Shown here: positions 34,994 to 43,124 of the stretch, in pieces
How the letters are laid out: each line of letters starts with the position of its first letter
Position numbering within the stretch: position 1 is the stretch's first letter
NCBI RefSeq assembly: GCF_000956175.1
Contig: NZ_CP011070.1
Span: forward strand, 372,001-436,000
Reading direction: 5' to 3'
Source of the DNA: Nitrosopumilus adriaticus
GTDB lineage: Archaea; Thermoproteota; Nitrososphaeria; Nitrososphaerales; Nitrosopumilaceae
DNA: 64,000 nucleotides
The notes under the pieces: model-generated
What the model saw: only the letters and a program-made list of their open reading frames with translations
Databases searched by the model: none
Told to the model about the DNA's origin: nothing
Position numbers and translations under genes: made by a program

Positions 34994-35608
34994 ATTTGTG
35001 GTGTTGATGATGCTGGACGTGGTCCTATGTTGGGCCCTTTAGTAATAGCTGGTGTGTCAATAGATAAAAAAAATATTAAAAAATTAAGCGCATTAGGGGT
35101 AAAAGATTCAAAAAAACTCACTCCTAAATTACGTGAACATCTATACAAAAAAATTATTGAAATTGTGGATGATTATTACATTGCAAAAATATCTCCTAGA
35201 TTAATTGATGCCAGTGTAAAGAAGCACTGTCTAAATGGATTAGAAGCAAAATACATGGCAAAAGTAGTTTCAAAATTAAATCCAGACATTTCATATGTTG
35301 ATTCTTGCGATGTTAATCCCTCTAGATTTGGAAAAGAAATTTCTAAACTATCTGAAAACCATAAAATAAAATCATATCATCGTGCAGATAGTAGATTTTT
35401 AGTAGTTGCTGCAGCCTCTATTCTTGCTAAAGTTACAAGGGATAAAGCAATTGCCAAGTTGAAAAAAAATTATGATTTGGGTAGTGGATACCCTTCAGAC
35501 TCTGTTACAGTAAAATTTGTCACTAAATATTATAAAAATAATCACGTCCTGCCTAATTTTGTGCGTAAAAGCTGGAAACCCGTTATGAAGATTACTGGAA
35601 AAAATTAG
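34988..35608 (+). CDS. rnhB: ribonuclease HII
   Basis: Removes RNA from RNA-DNA hybrids and single ribonucleotides from DNA. 206 residues: ICGVDDAGRGPMLGPLVIAG carries the first catalytic Asp, then GVKDSKKLT, YVDSCDVNP with an Asp, and YHRADSRFLVVAAASILAKV with the HRAD Asp. GTG 34988 is chosen because it lies 25 nt after a TATA-like TTTAATAC; an in-frame TTG at 34967 is upstream. Its 3' end overlaps the converging fibrillarin gene by 4 bases. Confidence 0.93.
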   Translation: MQICGVDDAGRGPMLGPLVIAGVSIDKKNIKKLSALGVKDSKKLTPKLREHLYKKIIEIVDDYYIAKISPRLIDASVKKHCLNGLEAKYMAKVVSKLNPDISYVDSCDVNPSRFGKEISKLSENHKIKSYHRADSRFLVVAAASILAKVTRDKAIAKLKKNYDLGSGYPSDSVTVKFVTKYYKNNHVLPNFVRKSWKPVMKITGKN

Positions 35609-36315
35609 TTTTTATATTTTGCAATTACCATGGCATGATCTTTATCATATGGATGCAAATCAATTGATTGCAAAATATCGAAATTCTTTTTTAGCTTCTC
35701 AGTTTCTTCTTCAATAATTCTTCTTGGTGATTTTGTAACATCAATACTACGTGTTTTAATTACTAGAAAGAAGTATCCGCCTTTTTTAAGATACATCTCA
35801 CAATTATCTAATGCAATTTGTGTTTGATCTGGCTGGGCTATGTCAACATATACAATGTCAACTTTTCCAAATACTGAAAAGTATTCTTTTGGTTTTCTTG
35901 CGTCTTGAAGTATTGGAATGATGTTTTTTCTATACGATGCAACTCTGTCAAGAAAGTCTCTTGCTACTCTACTTGCATGCTCCACTCCAAAAACTATTCC
36001 ACTAGGACCTACAATATCTGAAATATGACTGACAGTAGTTCCTGTTGATGCCCCTAAATACAGAACTATACTTTTATTTTCAAATGGAAAATATTCGAGA
36101 TCATTCATTACAGCTGCTGCTAATTTACTTCTAAATGCATCCCATAATCTGTATTCTATTCCTTTTTTGATGATTAATTTTTCTTTATAGACTTGGTTTC
36201 CAGGAACTAAATTTTCAGTAGCTAGTTTTCTTTCGCCTTCTGATTTTATCCAATAATATGATTGGTTATCTTCTTCCAAACTTTTTTCTCTTTTTATTTG
36301 AATCTGGTCTTTCAT
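35605..36315 (-). CDS. flpA: fibrillarin-like rRNA/tRNA 2'-O-methyltransferase
   Basis: Catalytic subunit of archaeal C/D box sRNPs, partner of Nop5. From ATG 36315 the 236-residue product has the normal fibrillarin length: an N-terminal segment ending VPGNQVYKEKL, YRLWDAFRSKLAAAVM, LYLGASTGTTVSHISDI SAM site, DIVYVDIAQPDQ, and VIKTRSIDVTK. The ATG follows a GAAGGCGGTT motif by about 7 bases. The frame remains open upstream through the whole repeat to 36786 and would add an acidic IEEEKVE array, but ATG 36315 matches the family. It overlaps the end of nop5 by 50 bases. Confidence 0.88.
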   Translation of the reverse strand: MKDQIQIKREKSLEEDNQSYYWIKSEGERKLATENLVPGNQVYKEKLIIKKGIEYRLWDAFRSKLAAAVMNDLEYFPFENKSIVLYLGASTGTTVSHISDIVGPSGIVFGVEHASRVARDFLDRVASYRKNIIPILQDARKPKEYFSVFGKVDIVYVDIAQPDQTQIALDNCEMYLKKGGYFFLVIKTRSIDVTKSPRRIIEEETEKLKKNFDILQSIDLHPYDKDHAMVIAKYKN

Positions 36316-37936
36316 TTCTTGAACCGCCTTCTTCTCTTCTTCTATCTCCACCTTCTCTTCTTCTATCTCCACCTTCTCTTCTTCTATCTCCACCTTCTCT
36401 TCTTCTATCTCCACCTTCTCTTCTTCTATCTCCACCTTCTCTTCTTCTATCTCCACCTTCTCTTCTTCTATCTCCACCTTCTCTTCTTCTATCTCCACCT
36501 TCTCTTCTTCTATCTCCACCTTCTCTTCTTCTATCTCCACCTTCTCTTCTTCTATCTCCACCTTCTCTTCTTCTATCTCCACCTTCTCTTCTTCTATCTC
36601 CACCTTCTCTTCTTCTATCTCCACCTTCTCTTCTTCTATCTCCACCTTCTCTTCTTCTATCTCCACCTTCTCTTCTTCTATCTCCACCTTCTCTTCTTCT
36701 ATCTCCACCTTCTCTTCTTCTATCTCCACCTTCTCTTCTTCTATCTCCACCTTCTCTTCTTCTATCTCCAAAGTTTCCCCCATCACGCCTAAACTCTTGA
36801 GGTTTTCTCAAATCTTTTTCAGTTGGATTTTCATACTTTTTGCCAATCTCATCTACTCTGATGTTGAGTTTTTCAAGTAGAGTTTGGTTTAGTCCTTCTC
36901 CGTAGACATCTACTCTAGCAGCAATTACTGCTTTGGCAGCAACTGCTCTGGCAATTTTTCCTCTTTGCCATCTAGGAGCTGCATGAACCATGGCATGTTG
37001 AAATAGTAATCCATGTTTGGGTGGTTGAGAGCCTGTCTTCAATGATCTAAACAATGCTTTTTCAGCTCCTAATACTTGGATTGTGCTAGCCGGTAGGGAT
37101 GCTAACCTCTTGAGACTTCCTGCTCTGCCTAAAATTCTTGCTCCTACTGCACTTCCTAGAATTGCAGAAAGGTTAGGTGCAATCTCTTGCATGGCAGTCT
37201 CAACATGCTCTTCAAGTTTTTTACGTAATTCATGAAAGTCTAAAATTTGTTTTGCAATTGATTGAACTATAGCTAAATTGACATCTGAAATATCTCCCCC
37301 TCTACTTTTTGAGGAAATTAATAATAACATCTCAACTTTTGATTCTGGGAATCCTGCTTCTTCAAATACTTGTTTTGTTAATGATTCCCGTTTTCCTGCA
37401 AGTACGATTTGTGCATATCCATTAATGCTGTCAATAATGTTGTCTAATTCTGGAAAGTGTAATCCGTACCATTCTCGAAGTCTTGAACTTAAACCATTTG
37501 CAATCTTGTCAATTTCATCTAATGAATTAATTGCTTGAATGATGTGAAGATCTGGACTTTCAGAAACTTCTGTAACTTTAGATGATGATATTCCTAAAGC
37601 AAACTCTCTTAGTTTTCCCAAAGTGTCCTGTAAATTAGATGCAAAACCTGAATCTACAATTATCTGAGGTTTTGTTGCTTGAACATTATCTAATTGTGTA
37701 GCATCCATCAAATAACAATCAATTGAAAATTTTTTTAAAATTGCAAGTAATGCTTCGTCACTTACAGAAACTCCTCTTTGAATTGAAGCTAAATAATTGA
37801 TCAATTCATTTAATTTCGATTCTCTATTTTTTACTAAAAGATACTCTTTAACTGGATTTGAGAAAGGAAATGCTTTTTCAAGCTTGTCATCATTGAAAAC
37901 TGAAATTCCCAATTCTGTTAATATCACAGAATACAT
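36266..37936 (-). CDS. nop5: Nop5 (Nop56/58-like) C/D box sRNP scaffold with DRRREGG repeat tail
   Basis: Scaffold protein that binds L7Ae-sRNA and fibrillarin. 556 residues; the first about 390 match archaeal Nop5: a helical N-terminal domain, a coiled coil and the Nop domain with the conserved AILGSAVGARILGRAGSLKR, LGAEKALFRSL, and KHGLLFQHAMVHAAPRWQRG. The C-terminus carries 21 DRRREGG-type units (the last is DRRREEGG), then a basic end RKKFGRR. Family members usually end with a short Lys-rich tail. ATG 37936 is 26 nt from a TTTAAAAAA box. The tail resembles an Arg/Gly-rich RNA-binding box. Confidence 0.93.
   Translation of the reverse strand: MYSVILTELGISVFNDDKLEKAFPFSNPVKEYLLVKNRESKLNELINYLASIQRGVSVSDEALLAILKKFSIDCYLMDATQLDNVQATKPQIIVDSGFASNLQDTLGKLREFALGISSSKVTEVSESPDLHIIQAINSLDEIDKIANGLSSRLREWYGLHFPELDNIIDSINGYAQIVLAGKRESLTKQVFEEAGFPESKVEMLLLISSKSRGGDISDVNLAIVQSIAKQILDFHELRKKLEEHVETAMQEIAPNLSAILGSAVGARILGRAGSLKRLASLPASTIQVLGAEKALFRSLKTGSQPPKHGLLFQHAMVHAAPRWQRGKIARAVAAKAVIAARVDVYGEGLNQTLLEKLNIRVDEIGKKYENPTEKDLRKPQEFRRDGGNFGDRRREGGDRRREGGDRRREGGDRRREGGDRRREGGDRRREGGDRRREGGDRRREGGDRRREGGDRRREGGDRRREGGDRRREGGDRRREGGDRRREGGDRRREGGDRRREGGDRRREGGDRRREGGDRRREGGDRRREGGDRRREEGGSRNERPDSNKKRKKFGRR
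36323..36766 (-). repeat. 21-bp tandem repeat, 20 perfect copies plus one variant, shared by nop5 and the fibrillarin frame
   Basis: Minus-strand unit GATAGAAGAAGAGAAGGTGG followed by A. Twenty identical copies run from 36766 to 36347, then a 24-bp variant to 36323. The strand is almost all purine. Because 21 is a multiple of 3, all frames repeat. Frame 1 reads DRRREGG (nop5) and the +1 frame reads IEEEKVE without stops into the fibrillarin gene. Each unit includes AAGGTGGAGA, which resembles a Shine-Dalgarno. Confidence 0.95.
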
Positions 37937-37979
37937 GACTAGTTGATTCTAAATCACCTTTAAAAAAGGTACCAGAATC

Positions 37980-38933
37980 GTGAATCAACTATTATATTCG
38001 AAACTAAGTTCATTATTCAAAGTGGAACCTAGTCTTGCAACTTCCATAGGTAAAATTCAATTAGATAAGCCTATGATGCTGGCATCTGGAATTTTAGGTA
38101 TATCTTTGGATGTTTTTAATCGATTATATCGTTCAGGTGCAGGTGCAGTTGTAACAAAATCACTTAGTACTGAACCCTGGGAGGGATATCCAAACCCAAC
38201 AATCTTTAGCGTAAAAGGTGGTGGCTGGATAAATGCTGTGGGTCTCTCAAATCCTGGAGCCACGAATTTTGCTAAAATGATTGAATCAAATCAAACTGTT
38301 CCAATTGTAGTTAGTTTAGTTGGTTCTATTCCTGAAGATTTTGAGTTTATGATAAAGCAATTTGAAAATTGTAAAGTTACAGCATATGAGCTAAATTTGT
38401 CCTGTCCTCACGTTGCCAAAGTCGGTTTAGAAGTTGGTGATGATCCAGAATTAGTTAGGAAAATTGTAACGACATCTAAAAATTCAACTGATGTTCCTAT
38501 AATTGCCAAAGTCGGTTTAGGTACTACACATTATCTTAATACTGTAAGTACAGCAATTGATTCAGGAATTGATGCCATCACTGCAATCAATACCGTTAGA
38601 GCCATGGCTATTGATGTTGAAACACAGCGACCTATTCTTAGTAATAAATTTGGAGGATTGTCTGGAACTCCGATTAAACCTATTGCATTGAGATGCGTAT
38701 ATGAGATTTCTTCAAAATATGATATTCCGATAATTGGCTGTGGTGGTGTTTCAACATGGGAAGATGCAGTAGAATTTTTCTTGGCAGGTGCATCTGCAAT
38801 TCAACTTGGCAGTGCAATTGGTGATAATTGGATTGATGTATTTGGTGAAATCAATAATGGCATACTCGAATATATGAAAAGAAAAAATTATTCCTCAATA
38901 AAGGATATGGTGGGACTTGCAAAGAAATCATAA
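37980..38933 (+). CDS. pyrD: dihydroorotate dehydrogenase, catalytic subunit (class 1B)
   Basis: Oxidises dihydroorotate to orotate in pyrimidine synthesis using FMN. 317 residues of TIM barrel: MLASGILGISLDVFNRLY, TKSLSTEPWEGYPNP, NAVGLSNPG, the catalytic Cys in YELNLSCPHV, VAKVGLG and IIGCGGVSTWEDA. Cys as base and the adjacent pyrK place it in class 1B with electrons passed to the Fe-S/FAD subunit. GTG start. It overlaps pyrK by 17 bases. Confidence 0.93.
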   Translation: MNQLLYSKLSSLFKVEPSLATSIGKIQLDKPMMLASGILGISLDVFNRLYRSGAGAVVTKSLSTEPWEGYPNPTIFSVKGGGWINAVGLSNPGATNFAKMIESNQTVPIVVSLVGSIPEDFEFMIKQFENCKVTAYELNLSCPHVAKVGLEVGDDPELVRKIVTTSKNSTDVPIIAKVGLGTTHYLNTVSTAIDSGIDAITAINTVRAMAIDVETQRPILSNKFGGLSGTPIKPIALRCVYEISSKYDIPIIGCGGVSTWEDAVEFFLAGASAIQLGSAIGDNWIDVFGEINNGILEYMKRKNYSSIKDMVGLAKKS

Positions 38934-39729
38934 TCATACAACAATTGTTACTATTGAAAAAGTAATTGATGAAACACCTACTGTTAGAACTCTTGTCTTT
39001 TCAGATGATCTAATGTCAAATGTACTTCCTGGACAATTTGCAATGGTTTGGATTCCTGGAATTAATGAATTACCAATGAGTGTAATGATCTCCAACGAAC
39101 CTGGGAAAGCCGCATTTACTGTAAGAAAACATGGTCCAGCTTCTACTGGATTATTTAATATCAAAGAAGGACAACAAATTGGAATTCGTGGTCCTTATGG
39201 AAATTCATTTGATCTAAAAAAAGGAAAACTTTTGCTAGTGGGTGGGGGGACTGGCCTTGTTCCAATGATGCGATTACTTTCATTTGTAAAACCAACAGAT
39301 GATGTGACTGTACTAATAGGTGCAAAATCAAAAGATGAAGTTTTCTTTGAAGACTTTGCAAATAGTATGTTGGAGAAAAATCCTCACAAAGTACTAGTTT
39401 CAACTGATGATGGAAGCTATGGTGAAAAAGGATTTGTCACTGATTTAGTTGAAAAACTGGTCAATGAATCTCATTATGATGGAGTCTATGTTTGTGGTCC
39501 TGAAATAATGATGTACAAAACTGTCCAGTCTGCGCATTCTAGAGGCATGTTTGTTCAAGCAAGTCTTGAGAGAATGATGAAATGCGGTGTTGGGATTTGT
39601 GGAAGCTGCTGTGTTGGAGAAGACCTCGTTTGCAGGGATGGTACTGTCTTTGATGGTGAACATCTTTCTTCAAACAAGGAATTTGGTCATTTTTACAGAA
39701 ATAAGGCTGGAATTTTAGAAAAATACTGA
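38917..39729 (+). CDS. pyrK: dihydroorotate dehydrogenase electron-transfer subunit PyrK-like
   Basis: FAD/[2Fe-2S] protein passing electrons from PyrD to NAD. 270 residues: ferredoxin-reductase-like FAD barrel (LPGQFAMVWIPG, GIRGPYGNSF), NAD-binding LLLVGGGTGLVPMMRLL, VYVCGPEIMM and a C-terminal cluster with CGVGICGSC and a later Cys in LVC. Starts within pyrD, so the two are coupled. Confidence 0.9.
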   Translation: MQRNHNHTTIVTIEKVIDETPTVRTLVFSDDLMSNVLPGQFAMVWIPGINELPMSVMISNEPGKAAFTVRKHGPASTGLFNIKEGQQIGIRGPYGNSFDLKKGKLLLVGGGTGLVPMMRLLSFVKPTDDVTVLIGAKSKDEVFFEDFANSMLEKNPHKVLVSTDDGSYGEKGFVTDLVEKLVNESHYDGVYVCGPEIMMYKTVQSAHSRGMFVQASLERMMKCGVGICGSCCVGEDLVCRDGTVFDGEHLSSNKEFGHFYRNKAGILEKY

Positions 39730-39771
39730 ATTCCACTAGCAAGGTTTAAAATAAATCACAAAATTATTTCC

Positions 39772-41505
39772 ATGAAGGAAATGGGAACTCCAAAAATTGT
39801 TTTAACTGCAGACAGAACTTTAATGTCGCCATATCGAGGGCTTTCATTAGCTACATTTTTTGGATGTGCACCTGCACTAGACCCTAATCGTGACAAAAGC
39901 AGTTTTTGGTACAAAATTCTTGGAAAACAAGTAACTCCGAAAATCCTGTTTGATTTTATTTGTAATTATATTCCTCACACAAATGGTGTTGCAAATTATG
40001 CACCATATGGTTTGAGAAAATTAGAAGCTGGTTTGCTCCGAGATGGATTTAGCAGACAAGATGTAGTTGTTGCACATCCAGATCATATTGAGCAATTCAT
40101 TGGTCCTGAAACTGAAGTTGTTGGAACATATGAGATGGATCCTCTTGGCATGGGTCCTGTAACAATGACATTTACTTATGGTCGAAAACAAACATCTTAT
40201 GATGAATTTTACAATACTGAATTACATCATAGAATCAAAGCTGCTAAATTAAAAACTGGCAGTAAGGCAAAAGTAATTTCAGGTGCATCTGGAACTTGGC
40301 AATACAATTACGATCCAGAAAAAATTGAAGAGTTTGGCATCTATGCAATTCTAGAGGGAGAGTTAGGTGGTATTGCACCTGAAATTGATGGACATGCTGG
40401 AAGATTCTTCAATTATTTGATTAATGGTGACTTTGAAAATATGGATCCTTTCAGAAAGAGAAGTGACTTTAAAGTTAACATTAAAGAATTTGAAAGAAAT
40501 GGAAAAAAAATCCATGGACGATTTGTTAATTTCTGGGATAGACCTGAACTAGAAGAAATTCCTGATATTGTAGAACCTAGTATGCATGGAATGGTAGAGG
40601 TAATGCGTGGATGTGGTAGAGGTTGTAAATTCTGTGACGTTACATTAAGATCATTGAGATACTATTCTCCTGAAAAAGTCAAAAGAGAAATTGAAGTTAA
40701 CATCAAGAAAGGTGGCTCAAAATCTGCTTGGATTCACAGTGATGATATCTTCGTTTACGGAATGGATCCTAGAACTGCAAAAGGAATGGAACCAAACAGA
40801 GAAGCCCTAGAAGAATTATTCACTGCAATCATGTCAACTGGTGTTGAACACACAAACCCAACACATGGAACATTGGCTGGAGCAATTGCCGATGAAAAAC
40901 TAATTCCAAATCTTTCTAAAATCATTAAAGCTGGACCTGACAACATGATTGGCGTTCAAGCTGGATTTGAAACTGGTAGTCTTAGACTAATTGGTAAATA
41001 TGCTGATAGAAAACTTGCACCTTATGATCCATCTGAATGGCATTGGGTTGTCAAAGAAGGTGTCAAGACATTGAATCAAGATTATTGGATTCCTGCATTC
41101 ACATTAATTATGGGTCTTGACAATGATGAAACTCCTGAAGACTCTTGGGAGACAATTCGTTTGCTTAGTGAACTTGAGCATGAACAACCTGATTCCATGT
41201 TTACTGCAACTGCACTAACCTTTGTTCCTATAGGCTTGTTAGAAAAATCTGATTTCTTCAATATTGGAAATGAAATGACTCCTGCTCAGCTAGGAGTTCT
41301 TTACAAGACCTGGCAGCACAATTTCAAATATGGTATTCAAAAATTCATGACCAAAACTGGCTCTAAAGGTCCTCAAAGATACTTCTTTAACGCCATTGCA
41401 AGATCTCTTGGTGGTGTTCCATTAGGTGCAATGGAGAGATATGCACGTAGAAAGAGTAAGGAACACGAACAAGTTATTGAGACTGTAAAGGCCAAATACT
41501 GGTAG
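39772..41505 (+). CDS. radical SAM enzyme with N-terminal B12-binding-like domain
   Basis: 577 residues. The N-terminal about 260 residues resemble a vitamin B12-binding-type domain of the BchE/methyltransferase radical SAM group but lack an obvious DxHxxG cobalamin motif. The radical SAM cluster is Cys281, Cys285, Cys288 in MRGCGRGCKFCDV, followed by AWIHSDDIFVYG and IGVQAGFETGSLRLIGKYAD. ATG 39772 is about 25 nt after TTTAAAATA. Such proteins perform methylations or C-C bond formation; the substrate cannot be deduced. It stands between pyrK and the eS30 gene. Confidence 0.8.
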   Translation: MKEMGTPKIVLTADRTLMSPYRGLSLATFFGCAPALDPNRDKSSFWYKILGKQVTPKILFDFICNYIPHTNGVANYAPYGLRKLEAGLLRDGFSRQDVVVAHPDHIEQFIGPETEVVGTYEMDPLGMGPVTMTFTYGRKQTSYDEFYNTELHHRIKAAKLKTGSKAKVISGASGTWQYNYDPEKIEEFGIYAILEGELGGIAPEIDGHAGRFFNYLINGDFENMDPFRKRSDFKVNIKEFERNGKKIHGRFVNFWDRPELEEIPDIVEPSMHGMVEVMRGCGRGCKFCDVTLRSLRYYSPEKVKREIEVNIKKGGSKSAWIHSDDIFVYGMDPRTAKGMEPNREALEELFTAIMSTGVEHTNPTHGTLAGAIADEKLIPNLSKIIKAGPDNMIGVQAGFETGSLRLIGKYADRKLAPYDPSEWHWVVKEGVKTLNQDYWIPAFTLIMGLDNDETPEDSWETIRLLSELEHEQPDSMFTATALTFVPIGLLEKSDFFNIGNEMTPAQLGVLYKTWQHNFKYGIQKFMTKTGSKGPQRYFFNAIARSLGGVPLGAMERYARRKSKEHEQVIETVKAKYW

Positions 41506-41545
41506 TCATACAAATACATAAATTCACTAATTCCTATTTTAAAAC

Positions 41546-41728
41546 ATGGCAACACACGGTTCACTTACCAAAGCAGGTAAAGTAAGAGGACAGACACCAA
41601 AAGTTGAAGGTAGAAAGATTGTAGGTACTAGTTCTAGTCTTAGAAACAAAAGTAACTTCAAAAAACGATTTGTCCTTGGTAGATTCCCTGGACAGAACAA
41701 ACCTGGACAAAGAAGAAAGAGACGTTAG
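41546..41728 (+). CDS. rps30e: 30S ribosomal protein eS30
   Basis: 60 residues. MATHGSLTKAGKVRGQTPKV, then a basic tail ending GQRRKRR, the eS30 signature. eS30 lies at the small-subunit shoulder near the decoding site. ATG is about 25 nt after ACATAAATTC, indicating a leaderless transcript. Confidence 0.93.
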   Translation: MATHGSLTKAGKVRGQTPKVEGRKIVGTSSSLRNKSNFKKRFVLGRFPGQNKPGQRRKRR

Positions 41729-41780
41729 TCAATTTTTACTAAAATTTATCATTTTACGATCTAATTCTGAAACAATACTC

Positions 41781-41811
41781 TTATAAAGTACTGGTACCGT
41801 ACCATACGGTA
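41781..41811 (+). promoter_or_regulatory. radA TATA box and start-site palindrome
   Basis: TTATAAAG at 41781-41788 is 26 nt before the radA ATG, so transcription should begin at the ATG. The interval ends in a perfect inverted repeat, TACCGTA-CCA-TACGGTA (41795-41811), whose last base is the A of ATG. A protein bound here would cover the transcription start, the position of an archaeal repressor operator. Sequence-only inference. Confidence 0.5.
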
Positions 41812-43031
41812 TGGTAGAAGATTTAAGATTAGATAGTTTAGAGGGCGTAGGTCCTGTAACTACAAGAAAATTATCCGATGCAGGTGTCCACAACGTCATG
41901 GATCTCATCGTCAGAGGTCCAGTCGAAATTGCAGACATAACTGGAATGGAAAAGGACACTGCTGAAAAAATTGTCAATAAAGCCCGACAGCACTTAGTTG
42001 ATGGGGGATTAATTGCCAAACACTTTGTTAGTGCAAGTGAAATTTACAAACACCGACAAAGTATTGGTAAAATTACAACTGGTACAAACTGCCTTGATAC
42101 ATTATTTGATGGTGGTATTGAGACTCAAGCCTTAACAGAAGTTTATGGTGAATTTGGTTGTGGTAAAACACAATTTGCTCATACAATGTCTGTAATGGTT
42201 CAAAAAACCAAAGAAGAAGGTGGTCTTGAAGGCAGTGTTTTGTATATTGATACTGAAAACACTTTCCGACCTGAAAGAATTGTATCTATTGCAAAAGCCC
42301 ATGATATGGATCCTGAAAAAGTTCTAGACAACATCATAGTTGCTCGTGCATATAACAGTGCACACCAAGTGTTGATTCTAGAAGAAGCTGGTCCTATAAT
42401 TGAAGAAAACAATGTTAAACTAATTGTTGCAGATTCTGCAGTTGGATTGTTCCGTGCTGAATATCTCGGAAGAGGAACATTGTCAGTCAGACAACAAAAA
42501 CTCAATCATTTTGTTCATTTGCTATCTAGAATTGCAGAAACATACAACTGTGCTGCAATTGCAACCAACCAAGTTATGGCATCACCTGATGTCTTCTTTG
42601 GAGATCCAACACGACCTATTGGTGGAAACGTAGTTGCACATACTAGTACCTACAGAATCTACTTTAAGAAATCAGGTAAGAAGCGAATTGCTAGAATGGT
42701 AGATAGTCCTCACCACCCTGAAGAGGAAGTAATCTTTGCTCTAGGCGAAGCAGGAGTAATCGATCCTGAAGAAGCTGATAAAAAGACCAAAAAGACTACC
42801 AAAAAAGCAAAAGCAGCAAAAGAGCCAAAGGTAGAGGCTACCGTGGAAGCACCTGAAGTAGAGGCTACCGTGGAAGCACCTGAAGTAGAGGCTACCGTGG
42901 AAGCACCTGAAGTAGAGGCTACCGTGGAAGCACCTGAAGTAGAGGCTACCGTGGAAGCACCTGAAGTAGAGGATGCTGTAAAATCTACAGTAGACCCTGA
43001 ATTAGATGATTCAGAACCAATTGAAGAGTAA
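41811..43031 (+). CDS. radA: DNA repair and recombination protein RadA with repeat tail
   Basis: Archaeal RecA/Rad51 recombinase forming strand-exchange filaments. 406 residues: N-terminal helix-hairpin-helix (LDSLEGVGPVTTRKLSDAGV), Walker A EFGCGKTQ, VLYIDTENTFRPERI, Walker B LIVADSAVGLFR, and ATNQVMASPD. The core ends near residue 320 with GVIDPEEAD. The remainder is a Lys/Thr linker and five VEATVEAPE repeats, then an acidic end. Family members normally stop close to the core end. ATG is leaderless (TATA at 41781) with a palindrome at the start. Confidence 0.95.
   Translation: MVEDLRLDSLEGVGPVTTRKLSDAGVHNVMDLIVRGPVEIADITGMEKDTAEKIVNKARQHLVDGGLIAKHFVSASEIYKHRQSIGKITTGTNCLDTLFDGGIETQALTEVYGEFGCGKTQFAHTMSVMVQKTKEEGGLEGSVLYIDTENTFRPERIVSIAKAHDMDPEKVLDNIIVARAYNSAHQVLILEEAGPIIEENNVKLIVADSAVGLFRAEYLGRGTLSVRQQKLNHFVHLLSRIAETYNCAAIATNQVMASPDVFFGDPTRPIGGNVVAHTSTYRIYFKKSGKKRIARMVDSPHHPEEEVIFALGEAGVIDPEEADKKTKKTTKKAKAAKEPKVEATVEAPEVEATVEAPEVEATVEAPEVEATVEAPEVEATVEAPEVEDAVKSTVDPELDDSEPIEE
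42831..42965 (+). repeat. 27-bp tandem repeat, 5 copies, in the radA tail
   Basis: Unit GTAGAGGCTACCGTGGAAGC followed by ACCTGAA, five identical copies, then a diverging copy encoding VEDAV. It encodes VEATVEAPE, an acidic, Val/Ala-rich tail similar in composition to the uS11 extension. Confidence 0.93.
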
Positions 43032-43124
43032 CTCTTCTCCTTTCTCTTCAATTCTTTTTGAATTCTCTTTTATTTTCAATACTATTGATTAAATTATAAT
43101 ATCATTTGAGACTGTCAATACATA

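Noticed and set aside
36316-36786. N-terminal acidic extension of fibrillarin (IEEEKVE repeats) as part of the annotated gene
   Set aside because: The 36315 ATG gives the normal fibrillarin length and has a Shine-Dalgarno-like site. The extension is reported as a finding rather than as the gene.
36258-36800. Long plus-strand ORFs with repeated SPPSLLL or FYLHLLF
   Set aside because: They are the antisense reading of the 21-bp nop5 repeat; all frames stay open because the unit is a multiple of three.
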